Source: an uncultured Ignavibacteriota bacterium
GTDB taxonomy: Bacteria; Bacteroidota; Ignavibacteria; UBA10030; UBA8401
Direction: 5' to 3'
DNA length: 64,000 nucleotides
Assembly: GCA_903861125.1 (NCBI GenBank)
Contig: CAIOTF010000007.1
Location: 1-64,000, forward strand
Within the stretch, counting starts at the first letter, position 1. Each line of letters opens with the position of its first letter. Under the pieces are notes generated by a model that was given only the letters and a program-made list of their open reading frames with translations, did not search any database and was not told where the DNA came from. Positions 18,217-27,130 of this stretch are shown piece by piece. The position numbers and the translations under genes were made by a program.

Positions 18217-19868
18217 TCGAGTTTTGGATGATGTAAATGAAACGATGTAGCATCCTGATATTTTTTTGCGACGGACAACATGGTCCCTTCGTCAAATAGA
18301 TTACCAGTGAACGTGATGCTCACAGGGTGTCCCTCTTTTGTAAATCCGCTGGGAACGACTACGCACGGATGTCCGGTGAGATTCGTCAGCAGGAGACTGC
18401 TTCCTTCCTGCGACGGACCGACATACACATCGATCTTGTCCATCACTTTTTTCATTTCTCCGATCAAAAGCTGACGGACTCTGCTCGCCTGAATATATTC
18501 GACCGCCGGTATGAACCGTGAAGCGCGGAATGAATTCGGCCATGCATTCTTTATCTGACGGACGAGTAGATCATCATGTCCGCTCCGCGTTAGATCATCG
18601 AATGCCGCTGCGGATTCCGCTCCGAGCATGATAGAGATATCGTCCACCGGGAAGTGAGGCAATTCTACCGGTATGAGTACTGCCCCGAGTTTCTTCAGGA
18701 CAATTAGTACGGAATCATTGAACGTCCTGTCGCTCTGCGCACTGTCAAAATCCGATTTCAAATATCCAATGCGCAGTTTTTTAAGATCGGTTTTGCGTGG
18801 TTCGTACACGAACGGACGATCGTACAATGTCTGATCATTTTCATCCGGTCCATAGATGGCATTGAAGACGATGGCGCAGTCTTCAACCGTTCTGCAGATC
18901 GGTCCGAGTTTGTCCATGGACCAACTGAGCGCCATTGCGCCGTACCGGCTTACTCTTCCGTATGTCGGCCGCAAGCCTGTTGTTCCGCACCGGGTTGAGG
19001 GTGAAACAATCGAGCCGTATGTTTCCGATCCGATTGCAAATGCGAACAATCCTGCGGCCGTTCCGGAAGCGGAGCCTGCTGAGGACCCGCTTGATCCTTG
19101 TGTCGTATCCCACGGGTTTTTTGATTTACCAGCGAACCACACATCGCCCCAGGCAAGTTCTCCCATCGCCGTTTTTGCGATTAGTACGGCACCGGCCGCT
19201 TCCAATTTCTTTATCACCGTTGCGTCTTCGTCAAAGATCTGCTCCTTGAACGGTACGGAACCCCACGTTGTGGGATATTTTTTTGTTGAGAGAAGATCTT
19301 TTGCGCCATACGGAATTCCGTGCAGAGGTCCGCGGTATTTACCGGCGGCGATCTCTGTATCCGCACGGTGTGCCTGCGCAAGAGCCAGCGATTCCGTTAC
19401 CGTAATGATGCACTGCAGCATCGGCCGGTATTTTTTTATCCGTTCAAGATACAGCGTTGTTAATTGTACGGAAGTGATCTTGCGTGTTTTAATGAGCACG
19501 GAGAGTTCGCCGACGGGAAAAAAAGCAAGTTCATCACTGTTCTTCGGAAGAGTAACTTTCTGTGCGCCCTCGGGAGCGAACACACTCTTTTTATTATCAA
19601 AGGTCATCCCGAACGGTATCGGATTGAAAAGCATTGACGGTCCAATGCTGTTCGGTAGTGGAACGGAGCGCAGACGCCGGTAGCTATTTAACTGACCCTG
19701 AACATCGCCGAGGAGGGATTCACGTTTAGCTTCATTGAATGATAGTCCAATAATTTTTTCAGCAGAGAGAATATCGTGTGTGGTGATCGAATCCTGCGCG
19801 AAGAGAGCAATGGAAATGATAAAAAGAAAATAAAACATTCTTGCAAAATATCGATTAGTGTTCTTCAT
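18213..19868 (-). CDS. Secreted amidase-signature enzyme
   Basis: A 551-residue amidase-signature protein with an N-terminal signal peptide (MFYFLFIISIALFAQDS). The Ser-cisSer-Lys machinery is visible: Lys in GIPYGAKDLLS near residue 190 and the serine loop QGSSGSSAGSASGTAAG near 265. The family hydrolyses amides and includes GatA, but the signal peptide and a 140-residue N-terminal extension argue against a GatCAB role. Substrate unknown. First gene of the amidase-methyltransferase-channel-nuclease string. Confidence 0.88.
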   Translation of the reverse strand: MKNTNRYFARMFYFLFIISIALFAQDSITTHDILSAEKIIGLSFNEAKRESLLGDVQGQLNSYRRLRSVPLPNSIGPSMLFNPIPFGMTFDNKKSVFAPEGAQKVTLPKNSDELAFFPVGELSVLIKTRKITSVQLTTLYLERIKKYRPMLQCIITVTESLALAQAHRADTEIAAGKYRGPLHGIPYGAKDLLSTKKYPTTWGSVPFKEQIFDEDATVIKKLEAAGAVLIAKTAMGELAWGDVWFAGKSKNPWDTTQGSSGSSAGSASGTAAGLFAFAIGSETYGSIVSPSTRCGTTGLRPTYGRVSRYGAMALSWSMDKLGPICRTVEDCAIVFNAIYGPDENDQTLYDRPFVYEPRKTDLKKLRIGYLKSDFDSAQSDRTFNDSVLIVLKKLGAVLIPVELPHFPVDDISIMLGAESAAAFDDLTRSGHDDLLVRQIKNAWPNSFRASRFIPAVEYIQASRVRQLLIGEMKKVMDKIDVYVGPSQEGSSLLLTNLTGHPCVVVPSGFTKEGHPVSITFTGNLFDEGTMLSVAKKYQDATSFHLHHPKLD

Positions 19869-20167
19869 TGTTTTCTTCCGGTATCAACCATTGGGTTCTG
19901 TGAATGAAGCTAATAATGTGGCAAAATGGTCACTACAGTGTTGTTTTTGACTACCCTCAATGATTGAAAAAGATAATGATTACAATCAAATTGGAGAGAT
20001 GTTTGCACTGCGGAGAAGATTTGAAGGATCATCGTTTTGTGCGTGTACGTGCTTCAGCGTATGTGTGTTTTTCTTTTAATGTAGCATTCTTTGAATGAAG
20101 TTTCAATGTTCATTGCACTCTCTTGTCACACGATGAGTCTGGGCAGAGACTCAACATCTGACCGTGA

Positions 20168-23100
20168 TCATCTCAGATCTAATCTCAACGTCTGCACTTT
20201 GTCGCGATAGAAACCGAGCGAACGGAGCAGTTCCGCCGCGCCGGATTCAGAAGGGCGGAGGTTGTTGCAATATTCCACCACGATCTCATTTCTTTCCGGA
20301 TATGCGTCCCGAATATGCGAGATGAACTGCGACAATCCCTGAACGACGGGAGCTGTATCGGAGGATGATTTCAGCGGAACGAGAAAAAATATTCTCGCTC
20401 CAATATTTTCGATCCACACAATCGGCGTTCCTTTATCAAAAATAATATAATTTCCCATTATACGGGAAAGGCGCGGAACAGCAGCTGGTTCTTCGGTTTG
20501 AGCGAAGGTTCCGTTCGACTGCAATTCAATTCCGGAGCCATATGGATTTGCGGGATCGCAGGCATTCAGGACAAGCGGTTGTTCATTTTTCGGCGGTGCC
20601 GATTTTATTTCGTCAAGCATTCGTACTGCATCGGGAAGAGCGAACTGCATTCCGGAAAGTCCATTCACAAAATAACCGCGGCGGATCTCTCCGCGCATTT
20701 CCATCCGCTGGAATTCCATCGCAAGCATTGACCACGGCAGCAGATTTTCTTCCCGTTTGGCGATCTCCCTGGCGACAACTCCGTACCGTAAGAGCAATTG
20801 CTGAGCCTGCCGCCGTATCTTTTCTTCATCGGTGACCGGTGCACCAAGAATACTTTTTGTATGAACGAGCGACCATCGCCCGTTCCAGCCCGGAACCTGT
20901 TTCAGTGCCGTTCGGACACTTTTCATGGCAACGGAGCGTAAAGGATTGCGGCGCGGATTGACGATTTCGATCCGTTCTGCCGGTAGTTCGGAATCTGTTG
21001 AGCGGTATCGTTTCACGTTCAATGCTTCGTCAACAACGTCATTGGTGACGAAACCAAGCCAGAACAATTCGGCTATAGCGCGATTGATGGTAGAGAGGGA
21101 AAAGGATGTATTCTCACGGATATCAGAAATGAAGGAAGCACCATTTTCTTTAATGTAATTGTATATTTCCGTTGCTTGTTTTGTCAGTTCCGCCGTTTTG
21201 TTCTCTTTCGGTTCCAGGAAAAAATTTCCGTCGCCGCGCGAGATCCACTGCGTTCTTCCGGCCTCAGTCCCGACGCAGAAATATTCTCCCCGTTGCGCCG
21301 TCTGGCGCAATATTTTTCCGTCGTAATGCTGAATTCGGCTGCTGAAGATTTCTTTCTCCCATAGTTCTGCGGGAAGCGTAAGTCCCTGAAATTTCTCCAG
21401 AACAGTGTGCAATCCGGTGTCGAGAGTTTCCTGTGTTGCCGGATGACGGTGCTGCCACTGCAGCAGCAGCTGCGTGAAATCCGGAAGCGTTGCCGGCTTG
21501 ATCTCCTTGCGAAGGATCGATATTGATGCCCGGTGGATCCGTTCAAGATTGGGACGGTAACACCACTGTTTGTGATCGATTTCTTTAGTGAGAATACCAT
21601 GAACAATATTTTCCGATGCGGAAAGCGATTGCAACAGGGCTTCGCATTCTTCAACGGTAAGGGCAAATCGGGATGCTATATCGTTCGTTGTCAGCGTTCC
21701 ATGTGAGCGGAGCATCCGCATAATAACATACCGAAGTGCTTCATCCCGCTCAAATTGTGACGAGCGAAAATGTTCCGGAAGCAATGCGATAACATTGCTG
21801 TGAATTGTGCTGAAGGGACGGTACAACGGCAGTTCTTCCGTTGAAACATACATAGTGGTGTTGCCGATCAAAACCGGAGCAATGATATTTCTGGTTTTAA
21901 CGTGTTCGATAAAATCTTTTTTCAGTACGCGGACATTCAATTCGTCTTCGGTCAATTCTCCTAAACGCAAAAATATTTCCAGCAGTTCTTCCGGCGAGCG
22001 TGCTCTGCGTGTTGGCGATGTGAACTGTAATTGTTCTTCTACCTTGATGACTGCATCTGCACGAACGACGGTGTGTACTGTTTCGAGATGTACCACTTCG
22101 GCAACCAATTCACGATTTAATATTGCGAATTGCTGTTGTTCATTTTTTTTAGGATCGTCCGATCCGTACATATAGACGGCGGCAAAATCAAACAGCAATG
22201 TCGAAGCGAACGGCGAAGGGGTCTCATTTTGTACTGTATGAATGTGAATCTCTTCCGTTTCGATCTTCGTGATGATCTCTTTGAAATGCTCAAAGTCCAG
22301 CACGTCGGTCAGACATTCGCGGATGGTTTCGATAACGATGGGAAAATCGCTGTATTGGCGGACCACTTGAAGCAGATCGGCGGATTTTAAGCGCTGCAGA
22401 AAAAACGGTCTCCGTTTTCCCGGAGAACCTTTGGGAAGAAGCAGTGCCCGTTCCGCATTTTGTCTGAATAGCGCACCAAACAACGGTGAAGATGGTATCT
22501 CTTCCAGAATGATCTGCTGCGCCATGTGAAGAGTAACGCCGGAAAAAAGATCGAGCGGTAATCGTTCCGCATCGGAACAGCGGAAGAGGATTCCGTCATT
22601 ATTATAGAGCATTTGAATGTCAATATTCAATCGCTGACGAAGGACCGCAGTGAGCACAATGCCGAGCAGACCGTTTACCCCTTTGCCGTAGCACGAATGG
22701 ACAACGATGCGCGGATCGCCGACCTCATCCCTGAAACCTTCTACGACCAATGAAGCGTGTGTAGGGACAATATGCGTTGACAAGCGCTGTTCCTCAACAT
22801 AATCAATTATGTTGCGCACAGAGTTCGAGTCGATCGGAAATTCCGATAAAATCCGGTCTTGTTCATCCTGTGTGATTGAGTCCGTTAGCACATGCCTACC
22901 CTGAGTTGACAGCCGTTCGAGAAATTCACCGACGCGCACTCCAAGTTCATACGTTCTGCCGATACCTTCCCCTCGCCAGAACGGCATCCGTGCCGGTTGA
23001 CCGGGCGCAGGCGAAACTACAACTTTATTTGCATCGATCTCCATCATCCGCCAGACATTGGATCCGAGAATGAACGTATCACCGGGGCGGCTTTCGTAGA

Positions 23101-24904
23101 TGAATTCTTCATCAACTTCGCCGACCTTTGTTTTCAGATCTTCCAGATAGACGCCAAAATATCCGCGGTCGGGTATCGTGCCGGCGTTCATGATGGCAAG
23201 CAGGGAAGAACCGGGAAGCGGCGCGAGCTGATTGTGCAGTTTGTTCCAGATGATGCGTGCGCGGAGTTCGCGGAAGGCATCGTTCGTGAATCGGCCCGCC
23301 AGCATATCGAGAACGGAATGAAATACATTCTCGCTGAGGGAGTGGTAACAATAAGACTGCCGGAGAAGATCAAATATCTCTTCCACATTCCATTCTTCAA
23401 TTCCAACCATTGCCACAATCTGCTGTGCGAGCACGTCGAGGCAATTTTGCGGAATAAAAGTATTCTCAATGGCGTGTTCCGTCATTCCCTTTGCAACCAC
23501 CGCACATTCAACAAGATCCTCACGGTGCGTTACGAACAATCTTCCCTTACTGTTGGCATTCACCAAATGTCCCGAACGGCCGATCCGCTGCAAGCCGCGC
23601 GCTATTCCTTTCGGTGATTGTATCTGCACGACCAGATCAACGGTTCCGATATCGATGCCGAGTTCAAGCGCCGACGTGGTGATGAGAACGCGGAGTTTTC
23701 CCTGTTTCAGATCGTTCTCCAATTGTTCACGCACAGTGCGCGACATACTGCCGTGGTACGCAAAGACTTTGATCGGAGCGGCTGCATGTTCGGAAGCTTC
23801 TGCCGGAATTTCATTCTGTGATTTTTTGCTGCTCCGGTCTCCGTTTTCAGCGAGTAGTTTTGTGCTGTAAGGAGAATGATGCTTGTTGGAATAAAAAGGA
23901 ACAGCATAATTATTCGTTGTATCTTCTTGTCCTTCAAGCATTTCGTTCAATCGTGCCGCAACACGCTCGGCAAGGCGACGATTATTAACAAAGATTAGTG
24001 TTGTTCGGTGTTCATGGATCAGCTGAAGCAGCTGCGGAAAAACCAAGGACCAGATACTATCCATCGGCATATCCGAAAAATCGCGGGCGGCGCAGATAAC
24101 TTTCAGGTCAACACTTTTTTTGTATCCGGCATCAATAATGTTTACAAAACGCGGAACAAGCTGCTGCTCCTTCCATTCCATACCTCCCAAAAAGCGGGCG
24201 ATCAAATCCAAAGGCCTTTGCGTTGCCGAAAGTCCTATGCGGACAAAGGATCTTTCTGCACTGCCATTTTCTCTTTCCGAATTTTTAATCAGGTGCTCAA
24301 GACGTTCCAGCGATAAGGAAAGATGCACGCCCCGCTTCGTATTGCTTATGGAATGGATCTCGTCGATGATCACATATTGCACAGAATGGAATAGCGTCCG
24401 TGCTTTTTCCGAAGAGAGCATTAGGAAGAGCGATTCGGGAGTGGTGATCAAAATGTCGGGAGGATTCCTGAGCATCCGTGCACGTTCGGTCTGCGTAGTG
24501 TCTCCGGTGCGGACGGCGCTGCGGATTTCGGCCATCGGAATTCCCCGGGCCTCTGCTTCGTTCAGTATCCCGTTCAGCGGAATTTCAAGATTACGATGGA
24601 TGTCATTATTAAGCGCTTTAAGAGGAGAGATATAGAGAATTCGAATACCATGACCCGCTTTGTCTCTCCGTTTCTTTTCCGCTTCCAAAGGGGGGCGCCC
24701 GATATTCTCCTTCACCAAATGATTAATGCACCACAGAAACGCTGCAAGTGTTTTTCCGGATCCTGTGGGAGCAACAATCAGGGTGTTTTTCCCATCGGAA
24801 ATGGAAGGCCAACCTTGTACTTGCGGCGGTGAGGGTTCACCAAATGCTGCTGAAAACCAGGCACGGACGACGGGATGAAATTTTTCAAGAATATTTTCTG
24901 ACAT
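20168..24904 (-). CDS. lhr: Large Lhr-type superfamily 2 helicase
   Basis: About 1578 residues, matching the long bacterial Lhr form (Lhr-core plus Lhr-CTD). Helicase motifs: Walker A APTGSGKTLAAF, DEIH box IIDEIHSI, motif III LSATQRP, motif V ALELGIDIGTVD and motif VI QRIGRSGH. The winged-helix and beta-barrel domain follows, then a long C-terminal extension. Lhr proteins translocate 3' to 5' on ssDNA and take part in repair. ATG at 24904 (MSENILEKF) is preferred; a TTG three codons upstream is possible. It is transcribed divergently from the signalling cluster and is not obviously in an operon. Confidence 0.93.
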   Translation of the reverse strand: MSENILEKFHPVVRAWFSAAFGEPSPPQVQGWPSISDGKNTLIVAPTGSGKTLAAFLWCINHLVKENIGRPPLEAEKKRRDKAGHGIRILYISPLKALNNDIHRNLEIPLNGILNEAEARGIPMAEIRSAVRTGDTTQTERARMLRNPPDILITTPESLFLMLSSEKARTLFHSVQYVIIDEIHSISNTKRGVHLSLSLERLEHLIKNSERENGSAERSFVRIGLSATQRPLDLIARFLGGMEWKEQQLVPRFVNIIDAGYKKSVDLKVICAARDFSDMPMDSIWSLVFPQLLQLIHEHRTTLIFVNNRRLAERVAARLNEMLEGQEDTTNNYAVPFYSNKHHSPYSTKLLAENGDRSSKKSQNEIPAEASEHAAAPIKVFAYHGSMSRTVREQLENDLKQGKLRVLITTSALELGIDIGTVDLVVQIQSPKGIARGLQRIGRSGHLVNANSKGRLFVTHREDLVECAVVAKGMTEHAIENTFIPQNCLDVLAQQIVAMVGIEEWNVEEIFDLLRQSYCYHSLSENVFHSVLDMLAGRFTNDAFRELRARIIWNKLHNQLAPLPGSSLLAIMNAGTIPDRGYFGVYLEDLKTKVGEVDEEFIYESRPGDTFILGSNVWRMMEIDANKVVVSPAPGQPARMPFWRGEGIGRTYELGVRVGEFLERLSTQGRHVLTDSITQDEQDRILSEFPIDSNSVRNIIDYVEEQRLSTHIVPTHASLVVEGFRDEVGDPRIVVHSCYGKGVNGLLGIVLTAVLRQRLNIDIQMLYNNDGILFRCSDAERLPLDLFSGVTLHMAQQIILEEIPSSPLFGALFRQNAERALLLPKGSPGKRRPFFLQRLKSADLLQVVRQYSDFPIVIETIRECLTDVLDFEHFKEIITKIETEEIHIHTVQNETPSPFASTLLFDFAAVYMYGSDDPKKNEQQQFAILNRELVAEVVHLETVHTVVRADAVIKVEEQLQFTSPTRRARSPEELLEIFLRLGELTEDELNVRVLKKDFIEHVKTRNIIAPVLIGNTTMYVSTEELPLYRPFSTIHSNVIALLPEHFRSSQFERDEALRYVIMRMLRSHGTLTTNDIASRFALTVEECEALLQSLSASENIVHGILTKEIDHKQWCYRPNLERIHRASISILRKEIKPATLPDFTQLLLQWQHRHPATQETLDTGLHTVLEKFQGLTLPAELWEKEIFSSRIQHYDGKILRQTAQRGEYFCVGTEAGRTQWISRGDGNFFLEPKENKTAELTKQATEIYNYIKENGASFISDIRENTSFSLSTINRAIAELFWLGFVTNDVVDEALNVKRYRSTDSELPAERIEIVNPRRNPLRSVAMKSVRTALKQVPGWNGRWSLVHTKSILGAPVTDEEKIRRQAQQLLLRYGVVAREIAKREENLLPWSMLAMEFQRMEMRGEIRRGYFVNGLSGMQFALPDAVRMLDEIKSAPPKNEQPLVLNACDPANPYGSGIELQSNGTFAQTEEPAAVPRLSRIMGNYIIFDKGTPIVWIENIGARIFFLVPLKSSSDTAPVVQGLSQFISHIRDAYPERNEIVVEYCNNLRPSESGAAELLRSLGFYRDKVQTLRLDLR

Positions 24905-25045
24905 TAATATCAATGTAAGGAAAAAGGATGTAAGAGAAAAAAGTGCGTGTTCATTGCTAAAAGCGCATTATATCTCAAATTGATTTTCACTCAAACAATC
25001 GCTATACTTTGCTGAAAACTCATTTTTCCATCATTAAAACACTCA

Positions 25046-26485
25046 ATGGCCAAGCCGACCCGGATACTTTTTATTGAAAAAAAACAAGAAAGCGTTGCTT
25101 TCTTTTCCAATGAAATGCGCAAATCCGGATTGGAGTATGAGATCCGTCACCTCACATCATTTGATCTGATCCCGGAAGCTCTGGATGACTTCTCCCCCGA
25201 AGTCATTATTGTTGATTTTAATATCGCCGAACTCAAGCCTTCCGATACCATATCTATTCTGAAGAATATGACCGCTATTACGCCGCTGATCATCTATTCG
25301 GATATTCTGGATGAGGAGATAGTGGTTGAATGCATGCGATCAGGCGCAACGGATTATGTATTTAAACAGCATTCTATCCGTCTGGGTCCCGCAATTGCAA
25401 ATGCAATTGACAAACGCCGCGTACAGGAAGAACTGCGGCTGAGCAAGGAACGGTTCAATACACTTGCTAAAGTATCCACCGTTGGCATATTTCTGGCCTC
25501 AGCGGACGGATATTATTTGTATGTGAATGACCGGTGGAGCGATATCGCGGGATTGTCGTACGATCAGGCTTTTGGTGACGGTTTTCTGACGGCAGTTCAC
25601 TCGCATGACAGAAAAAGGATCCGGACAGAATGGCACCGCTGCGTGCGTGAACAATTGCCGTTCCAATCCGAGTATAGAATTTTCCGCGAGAGTGACAAAG
25701 CGGAATTGTGGGTGATGGGACAAGCATTACCGGAGTTCAATACGGACGGATCGTTAGCAGGATTTGTCGGAACGATCACTGATATCACCGAGCGTATGCT
25801 TGCGGAAATTGAAATTGACAGTTCACGGAAACAACTGCGTGCACTGACAGTGCGTCTGCAGAATATCCGTGAAGAAGAGCGCACGCACATTGCGCGTGAA
25901 ATTCACGACGATCTTGGTCAGGCACTGACCGGTCTTAAGATGGATCTTGTGTGGATGAGCAATAAGATGCAGTCATCCGATGAAGCATTGCAAAAACGGA
26001 TGCGATCAATGATCGACCTTACGGATACAACAATCCATAAGGTTCGCAAACTTGCCACCGATCTCCGTCCGGGAATTCTGGACGATATCGGTTTAGCGGC
26101 TGCGATCGAATGGCAGGGGAGAGATTACGGCGAACGCACGGGAATAGGTTTTTCATTCCATCTGGATGAACATCTGCCCATGGACGAAAAACGTTCAACG
26201 GCATTCTTCAGGATCTTTCAGGAATCGCTGACGAATGTTGTTCGCCACGCACAAGCTGCGAACGTTGCAATATCGCTGCGCAGAGACGGGACGAATGTTA
26301 TTCTTACGATCGAGGATGACGGAAAAGGGATAGCGCAGAATGAACTTGCAAATCCCCGGTCCGTGGGAATTCTGGGGATGAAAGAACGTGCCGCGAGTTT
26401 TAACGGCGAAGTGAATGTCATCGGTGTTCCAAACAAAGGGACAACGGTTCGTGTTCGCATTCCACTTGCAGAATATTCAACATGA
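25046..26485 (+). CDS. REC-PAS-HisKA_3 sensor histidine kinase
   Basis: A 479-residue soluble kinase. Residues 5 to 125 form a receiver-like domain with Asp in IIVDFN and Lys in VFKQH. A PAS domain covers about 135 to 260. The HisKA_3 dimerisation part contains the phosphoacceptor in REIHDDLGQALTGLKMDL, and the HATPase part has DDGKGI and GILGMKERAASF. This is the NarX/UhpB type, which normally pairs with a NarL-type regulator. The natural partner seems to be the decayed gene directly downstream, so signalling may now run to the REC-only protein at 26696. Confidence 0.9.
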   Translation: MAKPTRILFIEKKQESVAFFSNEMRKSGLEYEIRHLTSFDLIPEALDDFSPEVIIVDFNIAELKPSDTISILKNMTAITPLIIYSDILDEEIVVECMRSGATDYVFKQHSIRLGPAIANAIDKRRVQEELRLSKERFNTLAKVSTVGIFLASADGYYLYVNDRWSDIAGLSYDQAFGDGFLTAVHSHDRKRIRTEWHRCVREQLPFQSEYRIFRESDKAELWVMGQALPEFNTDGSLAGFVGTITDITERMLAEIEIDSSRKQLRALTVRLQNIREEERTHIAREIHDDLGQALTGLKMDLVWMSNKMQSSDEALQKRMRSMIDLTDTTIHKVRKLATDLRPGILDDIGLAAAIEWQGRDYGERTGIGFSFHLDEHLPMDEKRSTAFFRIFQESLTNVVRHAQAANVAISLRRDGTNVILTIEDDGKGIAQNELANPRSVGILGMKERAASFNGEVNVIGVPNKGTTVRVRIPLAEYST

Positions 26486-26491
26486 TCTTCC

Positions 26492-26614
26492 ATGATACAC
26501 ATTCTTGTCGCCGATGATTACGTCATTGTTCGAAAAGGCTTTACAGAGATCCTTTTTGAAAAAAAAATGTTGCATTCCCGGAATCTTCCAATGTTTCCGA
26601 AACACATGAACTGA
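26492..26614 (+). pseudogene. Remnant of a NarL-type response regulator
   Basis: Starting at ATG 26492, seven bp after the kinase stop, the frame encodes MIHILVADDYVIVRKGFTEI, the canonical beginning of a NarL/FixJ receiver. It shifts after an A-run (about 26560-26568) and ends after 40 codons. The region to about 26690 can be read in pieces as degenerate receiver sequence (for example NGLDLL), but no DNA-binding domain remains. Confidence 0.75.
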
Positions 26615-26695
26615 TAAAGGGAAAAACTGCCCTTCTCAATTCCGGCCTGAACTGAAACGGATTGGATCTTTTACTGGTACCGTACACTCGTTTTG

Positions 26696-27088
26696 ATGCA
26701 AACAATGACACATACTAAACTGATCAATGTCTTTATTGTTGATGATTCGGAGATCGTTCGTGATCGTCTTACCGCAATGCTATCGGAAGTTGCGTCGATA
26801 AAGGTTGTTGGTCAGGCCGACAATCCGCTTACGGCAACGGAATCCATCGTTCAACTGAAGCCAGACGTGGTCATTCTCGATATATTTCTTGCCGGCGGCA
26901 GCGGGATCCATGTATTGCGGAATATCCGAGAAAAAAAGATCGCGGCAAAAGTGATAATGCTGACGAACTATGCTCAGGATGAATACAGAAAAAAATGTTT
27001 CGAGGAGGGGGCGGATTTCTTCTTTGACAAATCCATAGAATTCGACCGCGTTACCGACGTGATCCAAAAATTATCGGCAGCGGTATAG
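26696..27088 (+). CDS. REC-only response regulator
   Basis: A 130-residue single receiver domain. The acidic pair is in VFIVDDSEIVRD, the phosphoacceptor Asp in VVILDIFLAGG, and the conserved Lys in FFDKSIEF. No output domain follows. The N-terminus resembles NarL-type receivers, so it may act in phosphotransfer or by protein contact. ATG 26705 is an alternative start. It lies between the HisKA_3 kinase and the membrane kinase. Confidence 0.9.
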   Translation: MQTMTHTKLINVFIVDDSEIVRDRLTAMLSEVASIKVVGQADNPLTATESIVQLKPDVVILDIFLAGGSGIHVLRNIREKKIAAKVIMLTNYAQDEYRKKCFEEGADFFFDKSIEFDRVTDVIQKLSAAV

Positions 27089-27130
27089 TATATATTTAGT
27101 TTTAATTTCAATACCTATCGGGGTTACACT

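Noticed and set aside
18856-19683. Plus-strand frame of 275 codons opposite the amidase gene
   Set aside because: It is antisense to the amidase-signature region; the peptide has low-complexity composition and no motif.
20101-20167. Hairpin GAGTCT/AGACTC after the Lhr gene as a terminator
   Set aside because: The stem is only 6 bp and no T-run follows on the minus strand, so it is not supported as a terminator.
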